Assembly: GCA_964569055.1 (NCBI GenBank)
Contig: CAZMSZ010000211.1
Coordinates: 1-12,727 of the forward strand
Direction of reading: 5' to 3'
DNA: 12,727 nucleotides
Origin: JAWLGW01 sp964569055
Lineage (GTDB): Bacteria; Planctomycetota; J058
Shown here: one piece after another, positions 1 to 8,991 of the stretch
Layout: each line of letters opens with the position of its first letter
Numbering within the stretch: the stretch's first letter is position 1
Program-made: the position numbers and the translations under genes
The notes under the pieces: generated by a model
Database searches by the model: none
Seen by the model: the letters and a program-made list of their open reading frames with translations, nothing else
What the model was told of the DNA's origin: nothing

Positions 1-11
1 GCGCTGCACGC

Positions 12-1967
12 TCACGCCTGGGCGCCCCCCCCGCTCGACACGCTCAGCGTGGTGATCGTGATGTCGTCGGACTGCTCGGCGGCGCCGCGGTGCTCGTCGA
101 GGGCCTTCACGATCGCGTCGACGAACTCCTTGGAGGACTTGCGGGCGTGCCCCTTCACCAGCTCGAAGAAGCGCTCCTCGCCGAACTCCTCGGAGTCGTT
201 GTTCATCGCCTCGTTGACCCCGTCGGTGTAGGTGACGATCCGGTCGCCCTCCTCGAGCTGGACCTCCACCTCCTTGATATGGTTATCAAAGATCGTGCCC
301 TTGTCGAAACCCAGCGCGATCCCGGCCGGCTTGATCAGCTCGTTCTCGCCGGTCTTCGCCCGATAGAGCACGACGGGGTTGTGGCCCGCGCTCGCCACGC
401 GCAGGGTGCGGGTCTTGACGTTGAGCACCATGTAGGCGGCCGTCACGAACATCCCGCGGCGGATGTCCTTGGCGAGGATCCGGTTGACCTTCTTGAACGT
501 GTCGCCGGGCGAGACGTTGCGCACCGAGGCCAGCCGCACCAGCGAGCGCGCCATGGTCATCACCATGGCGCCCGGGATCCCCTTGCCGGCCACGTCGGCC
601 ACGATGATCCCGAGGTGGGTCTGGTCGATCACGATGAAGTCGTAGTAGTCGCCGCCGACCTCCTTGGCCGAGTTGTAGTGGCTGTGGATGTCGAAGCCCG
701 GGATCTGCGGGATCCGCTCGGGCAGCAGCTTCTCCTGGATCTCCTTGGCGATGTTCAGCTCGCGCTCGAACGCCTGGCGCTCGACGGCGTTGTTCTGCGC
801 CGTGGCGAGGTTGCGCGTCATGATGTTGAACACGTGGGCCAGCGCGCCGATCTCGTCGCGCGTCTTGACCCGGGACTGATGGCCGAGGTCGCCGCCGGCG
901 ACCAGCGCGATGTCCTGCTCGAGCTCGCGGATCGGGCCGGTCAGCACCGCCGAGATCAGCACGGTGAGCAGGATCCCCGCCACCGCGCCGCAGGCCGTCA
1001 CGATGGCGATCCGCTGCCACAGCGCGGACTTGACCGCGTCGAGCCGCTCCGCGCGCACGAACACCGACACCCAGGGCGTCTTCCCCTCGGCGCTCTCCAG
1101 CAGGAAGCGCGGCGGGTGCAGCGCGCGCCACTCGTCCGCCTCCTCGGAGCTCGCGAACGTCTTGCCGGTCAGCTCGGCGAGCTGCGTGATCAGCTTGGCG
1201 TACTCCTCGGCCTGCTGCTCGGGGTGGGTGATCCGCAGCTCGTCGGTGAGGCGCACGACCTGCTGGTCGCGCGCGATGTCGAGGTCGATCGGCTTGTCGA
1301 AGCGGCGGATCCGCTTGCCCCGGATCAGCCCCTCGAAGATCTGCACGTCGCCCACCTTGCGCAGCAGGCTCTGCGCCAGGGCCAGCTCGGCGGGCGGGTA
1401 CTGGACCACCGGGCTCTGCACGTTCGGGTTGGTGCGGTCCTTGTCGAGGATCGAGATCGCGACGATCTTCCCGTCGGAGGCGTCGACCAGGCCGCCCAGG
1501 CGGCGGCGCCACTCCACCTTGAGGTCCTGCTGGATCTGGTCGAAGTCCTTGGGCGGGCGCACCGGCTGCCCGCTCGCCAGCGCGTCGGGGTCGACCGGGT
1601 CGTCCCGACCCACCCACAGCGCGCGGTCGACCGTCTTCTCGAGCGTGTCGACGATCGTGATGCCCTGCTCGTTGATCTGCTCGTCGACGTTCTGCGCCGC
1701 GATCGAATAGGTCAGCGAGCCGAGCAGGCCCATGAACAGGCCGACCACGCAGGCGGTCAGCCCGGCGAACTTCACGCCGATCGACAGCCCCCGGTTGAAC
1801 GGGGTGATCGGCTCGAGCGCCTGCTCGTTCTTCGCGGCGCGCGTGCGCCCCGTGCGTCCGCCCTTGACCTTGCCCCGCTTGATGCGCCCGGTCTTCGCCT
1901 TGGCCGGGAGCTTGCCGGCCGAGTCGGCGCCGAGCTTGCGCGAGACCTTGGCGGCGCGCTCGCTCAT
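12..1967 (-). CDS. SpoIIE-family (RsbU-like) membrane protein serine phosphatase with HAMP domain
   Basis: The predicted 651-aa protein is a membrane-bound PP2C-type phosphatase. Such proteins usually dephosphorylate an anti-sigma-factor antagonist and so act in stress or development signalling. Residues 1-50 are a Lys/Arg-rich cytoplasmic tail. A first membrane helix (about 62-90), an extracytoplasmic region of about 225 residues, a second helix (about 319-343) and a HAMP domain (about 344-396) follow. A short helical linker leads to the phosphatase domain (about 420-645). Its motifs are visible: GGDYYD 438-443, DVAGKG 458-463, SAGHNP 526-531, TDG 581-583 and QSDD 632-635. The acidic metal ligands are therefore present and it should be active. 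It is the last gene of the rimO-pgsA operon, and its ATG overlaps the pgsA stop by 4 nt (translational coupling). I do not recognise the sensor region. No anti-sigma or antagonist gene is in the window, so the target is unknown. Confidence 0.93.
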   Translation of the reverse strand: MSERAAKVSRKLGADSAGKLPAKAKTGRIKRGKVKGGRTGRTRAAKNEQALEPITPFNRGLSIGVKFAGLTACVVGLFMGLLGSLTYSIAAQNVDEQINEQGITIVDTLEKTVDRALWVGRDDPVDPDALASGQPVRPPKDFDQIQQDLKVEWRRRLGGLVDASDGKIVAISILDKDRTNPNVQSPVVQYPPAELALAQSLLRKVGDVQIFEGLIRGKRIRRFDKPIDLDIARDQQVVRLTDELRITHPEQQAEEYAKLITQLAELTGKTFASSEEADEWRALHPPRFLLESAEGKTPWVSVFVRAERLDAVKSALWQRIAIVTACGAVAGILLTVLISAVLTGPIRELEQDIALVAGGDLGHQSRVKTRDEIGALAHVFNIMTRNLATAQNNAVERQAFERELNIAKEIQEKLLPERIPQIPGFDIHSHYNSAKEVGGDYYDFIVIDQTHLGIIVADVAGKGIPGAMVMTMARSLVRLASVRNVSPGDTFKKVNRILAKDIRRGMFVTAAYMVLNVKTRTLRVASAGHNPVVLYRAKTGENELIKPAGIALGFDKGTIFDNHIKEVEVQLEEGDRIVTYTDGVNEAMNNDSEEFGEERFFELVKGHARKSSKEFVDAIVKALDEHRGAAEQSDDITITTLSVSSGGGAQA

Positions 1968-2617
1968 GGGGCGGCGTCTCCGCCGGTCCCCTTGGCTTCA
2001 CCGCTCAGGGTGGCGATCGCGTCGGCCGACAGCACCTCGCGCGCCTTGAACACGTAGTCGAGCCCGGACGCCGCGGTGATCGCGAGCGTGAGCCCGATCA
2101 GCACGAAGGTCGTGACCTCGGCCCAGCCGACGCCCGGGAGGTTGGCGAGCGCCAGCAGGATCCAGCCGATGCACACGCTCTGGGTGACCATCTTGGTCTT
2201 GCCCAGGACCGAGGCCGGGAAGGCGACCCCCTTCGCCTCGGCGAAGCCGCGCAGGCCGTCCACCAGCAGCTCACGGGCGAGGATCACCACGACCATCCAG
2301 GAGGAGACCTGTGACCCGTTCAGCGGAGCGAGGAGGATGAAGGTCCCGCACACGATCACTTTGTCGGCGAACGGATCGACGATCCGCCCGAAGTCGGTTT
2401 GCAGGCCCCAGCGACGGGCGATCTGCCCGTCGAGCGCGTCCGAGACCGCCGCAAGCACGAAAATAGCAAGGGATACGTTCAGCAGCAAGCGCTCCCGGCC
2501 GGGCGGGGCCTCCCCGGCGCGGCCGGCCTCGACGGCGACGAGCAGCCCGAACAGGACGACCGCGAGCACCAGGCGCGCCCCGGTGATGAGGTTCGGCAGG
2601 TTCCGGGGCGGAGGCAT
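1964..2617 (-). CDS. pgsA: CDP-diacylglycerol-glycerol-3-phosphate 3-phosphatidyltransferase
   Basis: This integral membrane enzyme transfers the phosphatidyl group from CDP-diacylglycerol to glycerol-3-phosphate, the committed step toward phosphatidylglycerol and cardiolipin. The CDP-alcohol phosphotransferase signature is complete: D60, D63-G64, A67-R68, G77, D81 and D85 have the exact family spacing (DG-x2-AR-x8-G-x3-D-x3-D). The N-terminus (PRNLPNLITGARLVL) is typical of PgsA. Hydrophobic helices are visible near 11-30, 45-62, 87-100, 105-120, 143-160 and 166-184. At 217 aa it is slightly longer than the usual 180-200, through a loop of about 15 residues after helix 1 and a polar C-terminal tail from about 190. 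It starts 7 nt after the rimO stop and overlaps the downstream phosphatase, so all three are probably on one transcript. Phosphatidylserine synthase belongs to the same superfamily, but this N-terminus and position favour PgsA. Confidence 0.93.
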   Translation of the reverse strand: MPPPRNLPNLITGARLVLAVVLFGLLVAVEAGRAGEAPPGRERLLLNVSLAIFVLAAVSDALDGQIARRWGLQTDFGRIVDPFADKVIVCGTFILLAPLNGSQVSSWMVVVILARELLVDGLRGFAEAKGVAFPASVLGKTKMVTQSVCIGWILLALANLPGVGWAEVTTFVLIGLTLAITAASGLDYVFKAREVLSADAIATLSGEAKGTGGDAAP

Positions 2618-2624
2618 GCGGACC

Positions 2625-4019
2625 TCAGGCGGGCTCGGCGACCAGGTCGTAGTCCTCCGAGGCCGTGATGCGCGCCTCGATCAGGCTCCCGGGCGGGAGC
2701 TCGTCGCACCCCTCGAGCAGGACGACCGGGTCGATCTCGGGGGCATCGTAAGGGCTGCGCCCGACCCTGCGGCCGTCCTCGTCCTCGCCCTCGACCAGCA
2801 CCGGCAGGGTCCGCCCGACCAGCCGCGCGGCGTGCTCGAACGCGATCGGCTGCTGGGCGCTCATGATCAGGTCGACCCGGCGGGCCTTCTCCTCGGCCGG
2901 CACGTCGTCGGTGAAGCGCTCGCCCGCGGGGGTGCCGGGCTCGACCGAGTAGGGGAACACGCCCACCCGCTCGAAGCGGAACTCTCCCAGCAGCTCGAGC
3001 AGCTCGTCGACGTGGGCCGGCGTCTCGCCGGGGAAGCCGACGATGAACGTCGTCCGCAGCACCAGGCCGGGCACCTCGGCGCGCAGCCGCTCGAGGAGCG
3101 CGCGGGTCTGCTCCTTGGTGTGGCGGCGCCCCATGCGCTTGAGCATGGGGGTGGCGATGTGCTGGATCGGCATGTCGAGGTAGGGGACCACGCGCGGGCC
3201 GAGCTCGCGCAGCGCGGCGATCAAGCGGTCGCTGACGTGGCCGGGGTAGGCGTACAGGATCCGCAGCCAGTCGACGTCGAGCGCGGCGAGGTCGCCGAGG
3301 AGGTCGGCCAGCTCGCCCTGCCCCGTGAGGTCCTTGCCCCAGTCGGTCGTGTCCTGCGAGATCAGGTTGATCTCGCGCGCGCCGGCCTCGATCAGCTCGC
3401 GGGCCTCGGCCAGCACCGCCGCGCGCGGCTTGCTGCGGAACAGCCCGCGGAAGGTCGGGATCGAGCAGAACGTGCAGGCGTTGTCGCAGCCCTCGCTGAT
3501 CTGCAGGTAGGCGTAGTGGGGCGGAGTCACCCGCAGGCGGCCGGTCTGGGTCGGGACCGGGTAGCTGGGGTCCTCGGCCACCAGCGTGCGCCAGGGGGCC
3601 TGGATCGCCTCGGCCAGCTCGCGCGGCCCGAGGACGCCGCGCAGCACGGCGCCGATGTTGCCGTACTCGGCCATGCCGACCACGGCGTCGACGTTGGGGT
3701 GCTCGGCGTGCAGCTTCTCGCCCCAGCGCTGGGCGAGGCAGCCGGCCACCACCACCCCGCGGATCCGCCCTTGGGCCTTCCACTGCTCGAGCTCGCGGAT
3801 CACCGAGAGCGACTCGTCGCGCGCCTGGTCGATGAACCCGCAGGTGTTGACGATCACGACCTCCGCGTCGGCGGGGTCGGCGCAGATCACGTGCTCCTCG
3901 GCCACGCGCCCGAGCAGGACCTCGGTGTCCACGAGGTTCTTGGGGCAGCCGAGGGAGATCACCCCGATGCGGGCGGCCGGGACGGGGGGGAGCTGGACCA
4001 GGGGCAGGGATCGGGGCAT
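2625..4019 (-). CDS. rimO: Ribosomal protein S12 methylthiotransferase RimO
   Basis: This radical-SAM methylthiotransferase modifies the conserved aspartate of ribosomal protein S12 (Asp88/89 in model bacteria). The product is 464 aa from the ATG at 4019, close to the usual 430-470. The N-terminal UPF0004 domain has cluster-binding C25 (in ISLGCPKNLVDTE), C60 and C94. The radical-SAM cluster motif is C178-x3-C182-x2-C185 (GCDNACTFCSIP). The C-terminal TRAM domain (about 400-463) contains GRSPYDAPEID, a RimO-type feature that separates it from the tRNA enzyme MiaB. The open frame runs far upstream, antisense to ftsK, but homology begins at this ATG and a promoter lies just upstream. The Shine-Dalgarno is weak (GAGA about 9 nt before ATG) and the predicted leader is short. 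It is the first gene of the rimO-pgsA-phosphatase operon. Confidence 0.95.
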   Translation of the reverse strand: MPRSLPLVQLPPVPAARIGVISLGCPKNLVDTEVLLGRVAEEHVICADPADAEVVIVNTCGFIDQARDESLSVIRELEQWKAQGRIRGVVVAGCLAQRWGEKLHAEHPNVDAVVGMAEYGNIGAVLRGVLGPRELAEAIQAPWRTLVAEDPSYPVPTQTGRLRVTPPHYAYLQISEGCDNACTFCSIPTFRGLFRSKPRAAVLAEARELIEAGAREINLISQDTTDWGKDLTGQGELADLLGDLAALDVDWLRILYAYPGHVSDRLIAALRELGPRVVPYLDMPIQHIATPMLKRMGRRHTKEQTRALLERLRAEVPGLVLRTTFIVGFPGETPAHVDELLELLGEFRFERVGVFPYSVEPGTPAGERFTDDVPAEEKARRVDLIMSAQQPIAFEHAARLVGRTLPVLVEGEDEDGRRVGRSPYDAPEIDPVVLLEGCDELPPGSLIEARITASEDYDLVAEPA

Positions 4020-4043
4020 TGTCGTAAATCTCGGTGAGGCCAA

Positions 4044-4073
4044 AATATAAGCGCGCACCACCGCAGCTGACAA
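4044..4073 (-). promoter_or_regulatory. Predicted sigma70-like promoter of the rimO-pgsA-phosphatase operon
   Basis: On the minus strand, a -35 box TTGTCA (4073-4068) is followed after 17-18 nt by TTATAT/TATATT (4050-4044). This is the only clearly AT-rich patch in the rimO-ftsK intergenic region. Initiation near 4037 would give a leader of about 18 nt. On the plus strand the same patch reads TATAAG (4046-4051) and could serve as a -10 for ftsK, but no good plus-strand -35 is visible. This is prediction from sequence only. Confidence 0.55.
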
Positions 4074-4089
4074 GGCAGCCGCCCGGCAA

Positions 4090-4134
4090 GGGCGGGGGCT
4101 CGCCTGCCGATAGGGGGGTAGGGCGGCCCCGGGG
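4090..4134 (+). other. G-tract cluster in the ftsK leader (possible G-quadruplex)
   Basis: Five G-runs of three or more lie on the plus strand: 4090-4092, 4094-4098, 4113-4118, 4121-4123 and 4131-4134. One inter-tract loop is long (14 nt). If ftsK is transcribed from the AT-rich patch near 4046, these tracts lie in its 5' leader and could fold. G-runs are common at this GC content, so the functional meaning is doubtful. Confidence 0.25.
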
Positions 4135-4158
4135 CGGCGAGCGTTGGTTCGTCGTGCG

Positions 4159-4178
4159 CGTCGCCTCGAGGAGGCGAC

Positions 4179-4179
<1 letters not shown>
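4159..4179 (+). promoter_or_regulatory. Hairpin that encloses the ftsK Shine-Dalgarno and start codon
   Basis: A perfect 9-bp inverted repeat pairs CGTCGCCTC (4159-4167) with GAGGCGACG (4171-4179) around a 3-nt loop, GAG (4168-4170). The Shine-Dalgarno GAGGAGG (4168-4174) is made of the loop plus the 3' arm. The first base of the GTG start codon (4179) is the last base of the stem. In mRNA this should hide the ribosome site until it is opened. The strong Shine-Dalgarno 4 nt before GTG also supports this start for ftsK. Confidence 0.6.
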
Positions 4180-6487
<2,308 letters not shown>

Positions 6488-6497
<10 letters not shown>

Positions 6498-6510
6498 AGC
6501 GGCGCCCGCG
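6488..6510 (+). terminator. Stem-loop at the ftsK 3' end, between convergent genes
   Basis: CGCGGGC (6488-6494) and GCCCGCG (6504-6510) form a perfect 7-bp stem with a 9-nt loop that begins with the ftsK TGA. It lies at the 3' end of ftsK, where ftsK converges on the minus-strand gene ending at 6532. No T-run follows, so it is at best a weak or Rho-assisted terminator. GC-rich stems arise readily by chance in this genome. Confidence 0.3.
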
Positions 6511-6531
6511 GGCCTGCGCCAGGTCCTGCGC

Positions 6532-6894
6532 TCACGGGGCGCGGGCGCCCGTCGGACCTTGGTGGCGGGCGATCTCGTCCAGCGCCACCGCCGAGTGCGC
6601 GTAGGCGCCGCCGGCGCGCATCTCCGCCGCCACCCAGATCGACTCCATGATCTCCTCGGGCGTGGCGCCGTGCCTGAGCGCGGCCTCGGTGTGGCCCCGG
6701 ATGCAGTACGGGCACTGCGTCACGTGCGCGACCGCGACGGCGATCAACTGCTTCGTCTTGGCGGGGACGGCGCCGTCCGCGAACACGCTCTTGCTGAACG
6801 CTCGGAACGCCTCGGCCGGACCGGGAGCGAGGCGTCGCCGCTCCTGGGCCAGCTCGCGCGTCGCCTGAGGGTAAAGGTCGTCTCGTTCGGCCAT
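6532..6894 (-). CDS. Carboxymuconolactone decarboxylase (AhpD-like) family protein
   Basis: This small 120-aa protein of the CMD/AhpD fold is probably a cytoplasmic peroxidase-linked disulfide reductase or a related redox enzyme. Residues 59-72 hold the family motif: C61-x2-C64-x3-H68 in TQCPYCIRGHTEAAL, the redox-active cysteine pair and histidine of AhpD-type members. The downstream helix (PEEIMESIWVAAEMRAGGAYAHS) fits the all-helical CMD core. True gamma-carboxymuconolactone decarboxylases lack this CxxC arrangement, so a thiol-redox role is more likely than aromatic catabolism. ATG 6894 is preferred over an in-frame upstream extension because AGAGGAG sits about 9 nt before it and the extension is low-complexity Arg/Ala. 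It is divergent from the DUF488 gene and convergent with ftsK (34-nt gap). No peroxiredoxin gene is adjacent, so its partner is unknown. Confidence 0.88.
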   Translation of the reverse strand: MAERDDLYPQATRELAQERRRLAPGPAEAFRAFSKSVFADGAVPAKTKQLIAVAVAHVTQCPYCIRGHTEAALRHGATPEEIMESIWVAAEMRAGGAYAHSAVALDEIARHQGPTGARAP

Positions 6895-7203
6895 GGGTGG
6901 CGCTCCTCTCGCGACCGACAGCGTGCGCGCTCGTCGCGCCCCGTTCAAGGGCTGCAACGCGCGCGCCGGGCTCACGGGCGCGCCTCGCCGATTCGCCCTG
7001 GCCCGCGACGAGCTCCCGGAGCCGGGTCGCAAGCGGCCCAGCCGAGTCCGATCCGTCGCGGCCCGGCTCCCAGACGACCCGCGGCGCGAAAGCTGCGGAG
7101 GTCTGCCGCGCGTGCGCCGAGGTCGTTACGCTCGGCGGGTGGAGCCCCTGGCGTGCTCGAACGGGTGTTCGGCTCGCAGGGGCACCAGGAGCAGAGGGAC
7201 ATC
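6895..7203. other. 309-bp intergenic region between divergent genes
   Basis: No credible gene is seen here; the open frames across it are Arg-rich and have no recognisable motif. It holds the Shine-Dalgarno of the CMD-family gene at its left end and that of the DUF488 gene (CAGGAGCAGAGGG) at its right end. A 7-bp inverted repeat, GCGCGCC (6961-6967) with GGCGCGC (6977-6983), is present. A minus-strand TTGAAC (6948-6943) could be a -35 box, but no matching -10 is visible. No clear promoter can be assigned in either direction. Confidence 0.5.
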
Positions 7204-7641
7204 GTGATCCAGATCAAGCGCGCCTACGAGGAGCCCGCGCCCGCGGACGGCCGGCGGTTCTTGGTGGAGCGGCTCTGGCCGCGCGGCGTGAAGAAGGAGG
7301 AGCTCGCGGCCGAGGCCTGGCTGAAGGAGGTCGCGCCCAGCACCGAGCTCCGGAAGTGGTTCGACCATCGGGTGGAGCGCTGGGAAGAGTTTCAGCGGCG
7401 CTACCGCGCCGAGCTCGACGCCAACCCCGCCGCCTGGGAGCCGATCCTCGAGGCCAGCCGACGCGGCCCGGTGACGTTGCTCTACAGCGCGCGCGACACG
7501 CAGCACAACGGCGCCCGCGTCCTGCGCGAGTACCTCGCCGAACGCGGGGCTGCGCCCGCCACGCGGCGGCGCTCGGCCGCGAGCGCGGCCACCCGCAAGC
7601 GGCGCGGCGCGAGCGGGCGCGGCCCCGCGGCAAAGCGGTAG
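7204..7641 (+). CDS. DUF488 family protein with basic C-terminal tail
   Basis: Residues 1-112 match the DUF488 (YeaO-like) family closely: IKRAYEEP at the start, VERLWPRGVKKEE (21-33), LKEVAPSTELRKWF (40-53), WEEFQRRYRAEL (60-71), VTLLYSARDTQHN (90-102) and VLREYL (106-111). The biochemical function of the family is not established. The domain is cytoplasmic, with no signal peptide. The start is GTG 7204, immediately before the family's usual first residues and preceded by a purine-rich Shine-Dalgarno; an open frame extends upstream but looks non-coding. Family members are usually about 115-120 aa. This one has about 30 extra residues (116-145) rich in Arg, Lys, Ala and Ser, which could bind nucleic acid or be disordered. 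It is convergent with the PepSY gene, with a 43-nt gap. Confidence 0.87.
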   Translation: MIQIKRAYEEPAPADGRRFLVERLWPRGVKKEELAAEAWLKEVAPSTELRKWFDHRVERWEEFQRRYRAELDANPAAWEPILEASRRGPVTLLYSARDTQHNGARVLREYLAERGAAPATRRRSAASAATRKRRGASGRGPAAKR

Positions 7642-7688
7642 CCCCGTGCGGGCGAGTCGATTTCGTGGGTCCGGGTGAGCGGGGCTAC
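7638..7688. terminator. Inverted repeat joining the stop codons of two convergent genes
   Basis: GTAGCCCCG (7638-7646) is an exact inverted copy of CGGGGCTAC (7680-7688), separated by 33 nt. The TAG stop of the DUF488 gene (7639-7641) lies in the left arm and the TAG stop of the PepSY gene (7687-7685, minus) in the right arm. The symmetry suggests a bidirectional terminator-like structure. The loop is long and there is no T-run, so chance is possible. Confidence 0.35.
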
Positions 7689-8839
7689 GGAGCCGGCGGC
7701 TCACTCGGAGCGACCGGTCCGCGAGCGCCGACGCGGCGCCGGCGGCCGAAGAACCGGCGGTAGGCGAGCGCGAAGCCGGTATACACGAGCACGGTCGCGG
7801 CCAGCGAGGCCAGGCCGGCGATCGTCTGCCCGATCAACCCGTACACCTCTCCGGTGTGGAGGAAGCGATTGAAGGCGCGGGCGCGGCGGCCCGAGTCGAG
7901 GTCCTCCCACCGCTGGACCTCGAGCACGGCCGCGCTGTTCGCGTCGAGCGTGACCCGGAGCCGACGCTTCGGCTGGGCGCCCGTGCCCGTGGCGACCGTG
8001 AACACCGCCCGCCCCTCGCGGACGAGCGGCCACGCGTGCCGGATCGCGGTCCACCCGGGCTCTTGCGCGGCGGCGGCGGCCGACAGCTTCGCCGTCGCGC
8101 CCGCGGCCAGCGGCTCGGCGGCAGGCTCGGGCTCGGGGCCGCGGCTCGCGGCGCGCGGCGCGCCCGCCGCGCGCAGCAGCAGCCCCCGGGCCCAGGGGTA
8201 GGAGATCACGACGGCGCTGAGCACCACGAAGAACAGCGGGAGGGCGGCCCAGAAGCCGAGCGCGTTGTGCCAGCTCCAGTCGCGGGCGCGGCCGCGGAGC
8301 GCGAGCCGCGGGAACGTGACCGCCCGCAGCGCCCTGCGGTGCCAGCGGCGCGGGATCCACAGGTAGGCGCCCGACACGATCAGGAACAGGAACGCCAGGT
8401 TGCAGGCGCCCGTGATCGCGCGCGCCGCGCCGCGCGCCTCACCCTCGCGCCCCAGCCAGCGGTGCCACGCGGTGATGGCTCGCAAGAACCCGCGCAGGCG
8501 CGGCGACCCCTCGCCGAGCGTCGCGCCCGTGTAGCCGTTGACGAGCAGCTGCCCGCGCCGCCCGTACGAGAGCACGACCGGCGCGTCGGGGTCGGCGTAG
8601 ACGGTGACGGCCCTGGGGGCCTCGGCGCCGGCGGCCATGGCCGCGGCGACCAGGCGATCGGTGGACAGCCGCTCCGCGCCCGCGGCCGGCGCCGCCGCCC
8701 GCGCGTCCCACTCCGACCAGCGCAGGAGCTGCTTCTCGTAGGTGAGCAGCACGCCGGTGGCCGACATCAGCAGGATCACGGGGCCGGCGAGCAGGCCGAC
8801 TACGAGGTGCGGCCAGAAGACGAAGGTCCGGAGCTTCAA
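7685..8839 (-). CDS. PepSY-associated TM helix family protein (iron-regulated inner membrane protein)
   Basis: This 384-aa protein resembles the PepSY_TM (PiuB-like) family. Its members sit in the inner membrane next to siderophore systems and are thought to act as reductases, possibly for ferric siderophores; that activity is inferred. It starts in family style (MKLRTFVFWPHLVVGLLAG). Four membrane helices are visible, at about 10-34, 143-163, 192-214 and 336-362. Histidines in or near them (H11, H126, H191, H328) could bind haem, as expected in this family. Extracytoplasmic PepSY-like segments lie at about 60-118 and 245-310, with an Ala/Pro-rich stretch at 225-258. The start codon is TTG, chosen because GAGGT lies 5 nt before it and the MKLR N-terminus is canonical. 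A Fur box lies about 50 nt upstream. No TonB receptor or siderophore gene is present in the window. Confidence 0.9.
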   Translation of the reverse strand: MKLRTFVFWPHLVVGLLAGPVILLMSATGVLLTYEKQLLRWSEWDARAAAPAAGAERLSTDRLVAAAMAAGAEAPRAVTVYADPDAPVVLSYGRRGQLLVNGYTGATLGEGSPRLRGFLRAITAWHRWLGREGEARGAARAITGACNLAFLFLIVSGAYLWIPRRWHRRALRAVTFPRLALRGRARDWSWHNALGFWAALPLFFVVLSAVVISYPWARGLLLRAAGAPRAASRGPEPEPAAEPLAAGATAKLSAAAAAQEPGWTAIRHAWPLVREGRAVFTVATGTGAQPKRRLRVTLDANSAAVLEVQRWEDLDSGRRARAFNRFLHTGEVYGLIGQTIAGLASLAATVLVYTGFALAYRRFFGRRRRVGARGPVAPSEPPAP

Positions 8840-8882
8840 GACGACCTCACCCGCCCGGCGCGCTCCCCTGGCGAGGGGCAGG

Positions 8883-8911
8883 AAGGTAGTTGAGAATCAT
8901 TCTCAACGCAA
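8883..8911 (-). promoter_or_regulatory. Possible promoter of the PepSY gene, overlapped by the Fur box
   Basis: On the minus strand, TTGCGT (8911-8906) and TACCTT (8888-8883) are separated by 17 nt, and the spacer is almost wholly the Fur palindrome. That layout would let Fur block RNA polymerase. The -10 match is only partial, so the exact promoter is uncertain even though the operator is convincing. Confidence 0.4.
8889..8907. promoter_or_regulatory. Fur box (ferric uptake regulator operator)
   Basis: GTTGAGAATCATTCTCAAC is a perfect 9-1-9 palindrome. Its inner TGAGAATCATTCTCA keeps the 7-1-7 layout of the Fur consensus TGATAATNATTATCA. Being AT-rich in a very GC-rich background, it stands out. 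It lies about 50 nt upstream of the PepSY-family start. On the other side is only the 3' end of the flavoprotein gene, so the PepSY gene is the evident target. Repression under iron-replete conditions is expected. Confidence 0.88.
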
Positions 8912-8951
8912 GCGTGAGCCCGGATATTGCGCGGCTTCGTCGCGGCTTGCG

Positions 8952-8967
8952 CGGGCCTTCGGGCCCG
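8952..8967 (-). terminator. Stem-loop downstream of the CoaC-type gene
   Basis: CGGGCC (8952-8957) pairs with GGCCCG (8962-8967) around a 4-nt loop (TTCG on plus, CGAA on minus). It lies 25 nt past the TAA of the minus-strand flavoprotein gene. The compact stem and tetraloop suit an RNA 3' end, but no T-tract follows on the minus strand, so intrinsic termination is uncertain. Confidence 0.35.
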
Positions 8968-8991
8968 GCTTCCGCACGACGTCGTCGGGGC

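Noticed and set aside
90..2057. Long plus-strand open frame (655 codons) opposite the SpoIIE-type phosphatase
   Set aside because: It is rich in Arg, Asp, Val, Leu and His with no motif, and lies wholly antisense to a gene whose domains are complete. GC-rich DNA routinely gives such frames.
4002..4123. Two GGGNAGGG octamers (4002-4009, 4116-4123) next to ftsK, resembling E. coli KOPS
   Set aside because: At this GC content several such octamers are expected by chance per 12 kb, one also occurs on the opposite strand near 3317, and KOPS sequence is not conserved across phyla.
6893..7207. Possible 104-codon plus-strand gene in the divergent gap
   Set aside because: It overlaps the start of the CMD-family gene, has an Arg-rich random composition and no recognisable domain.
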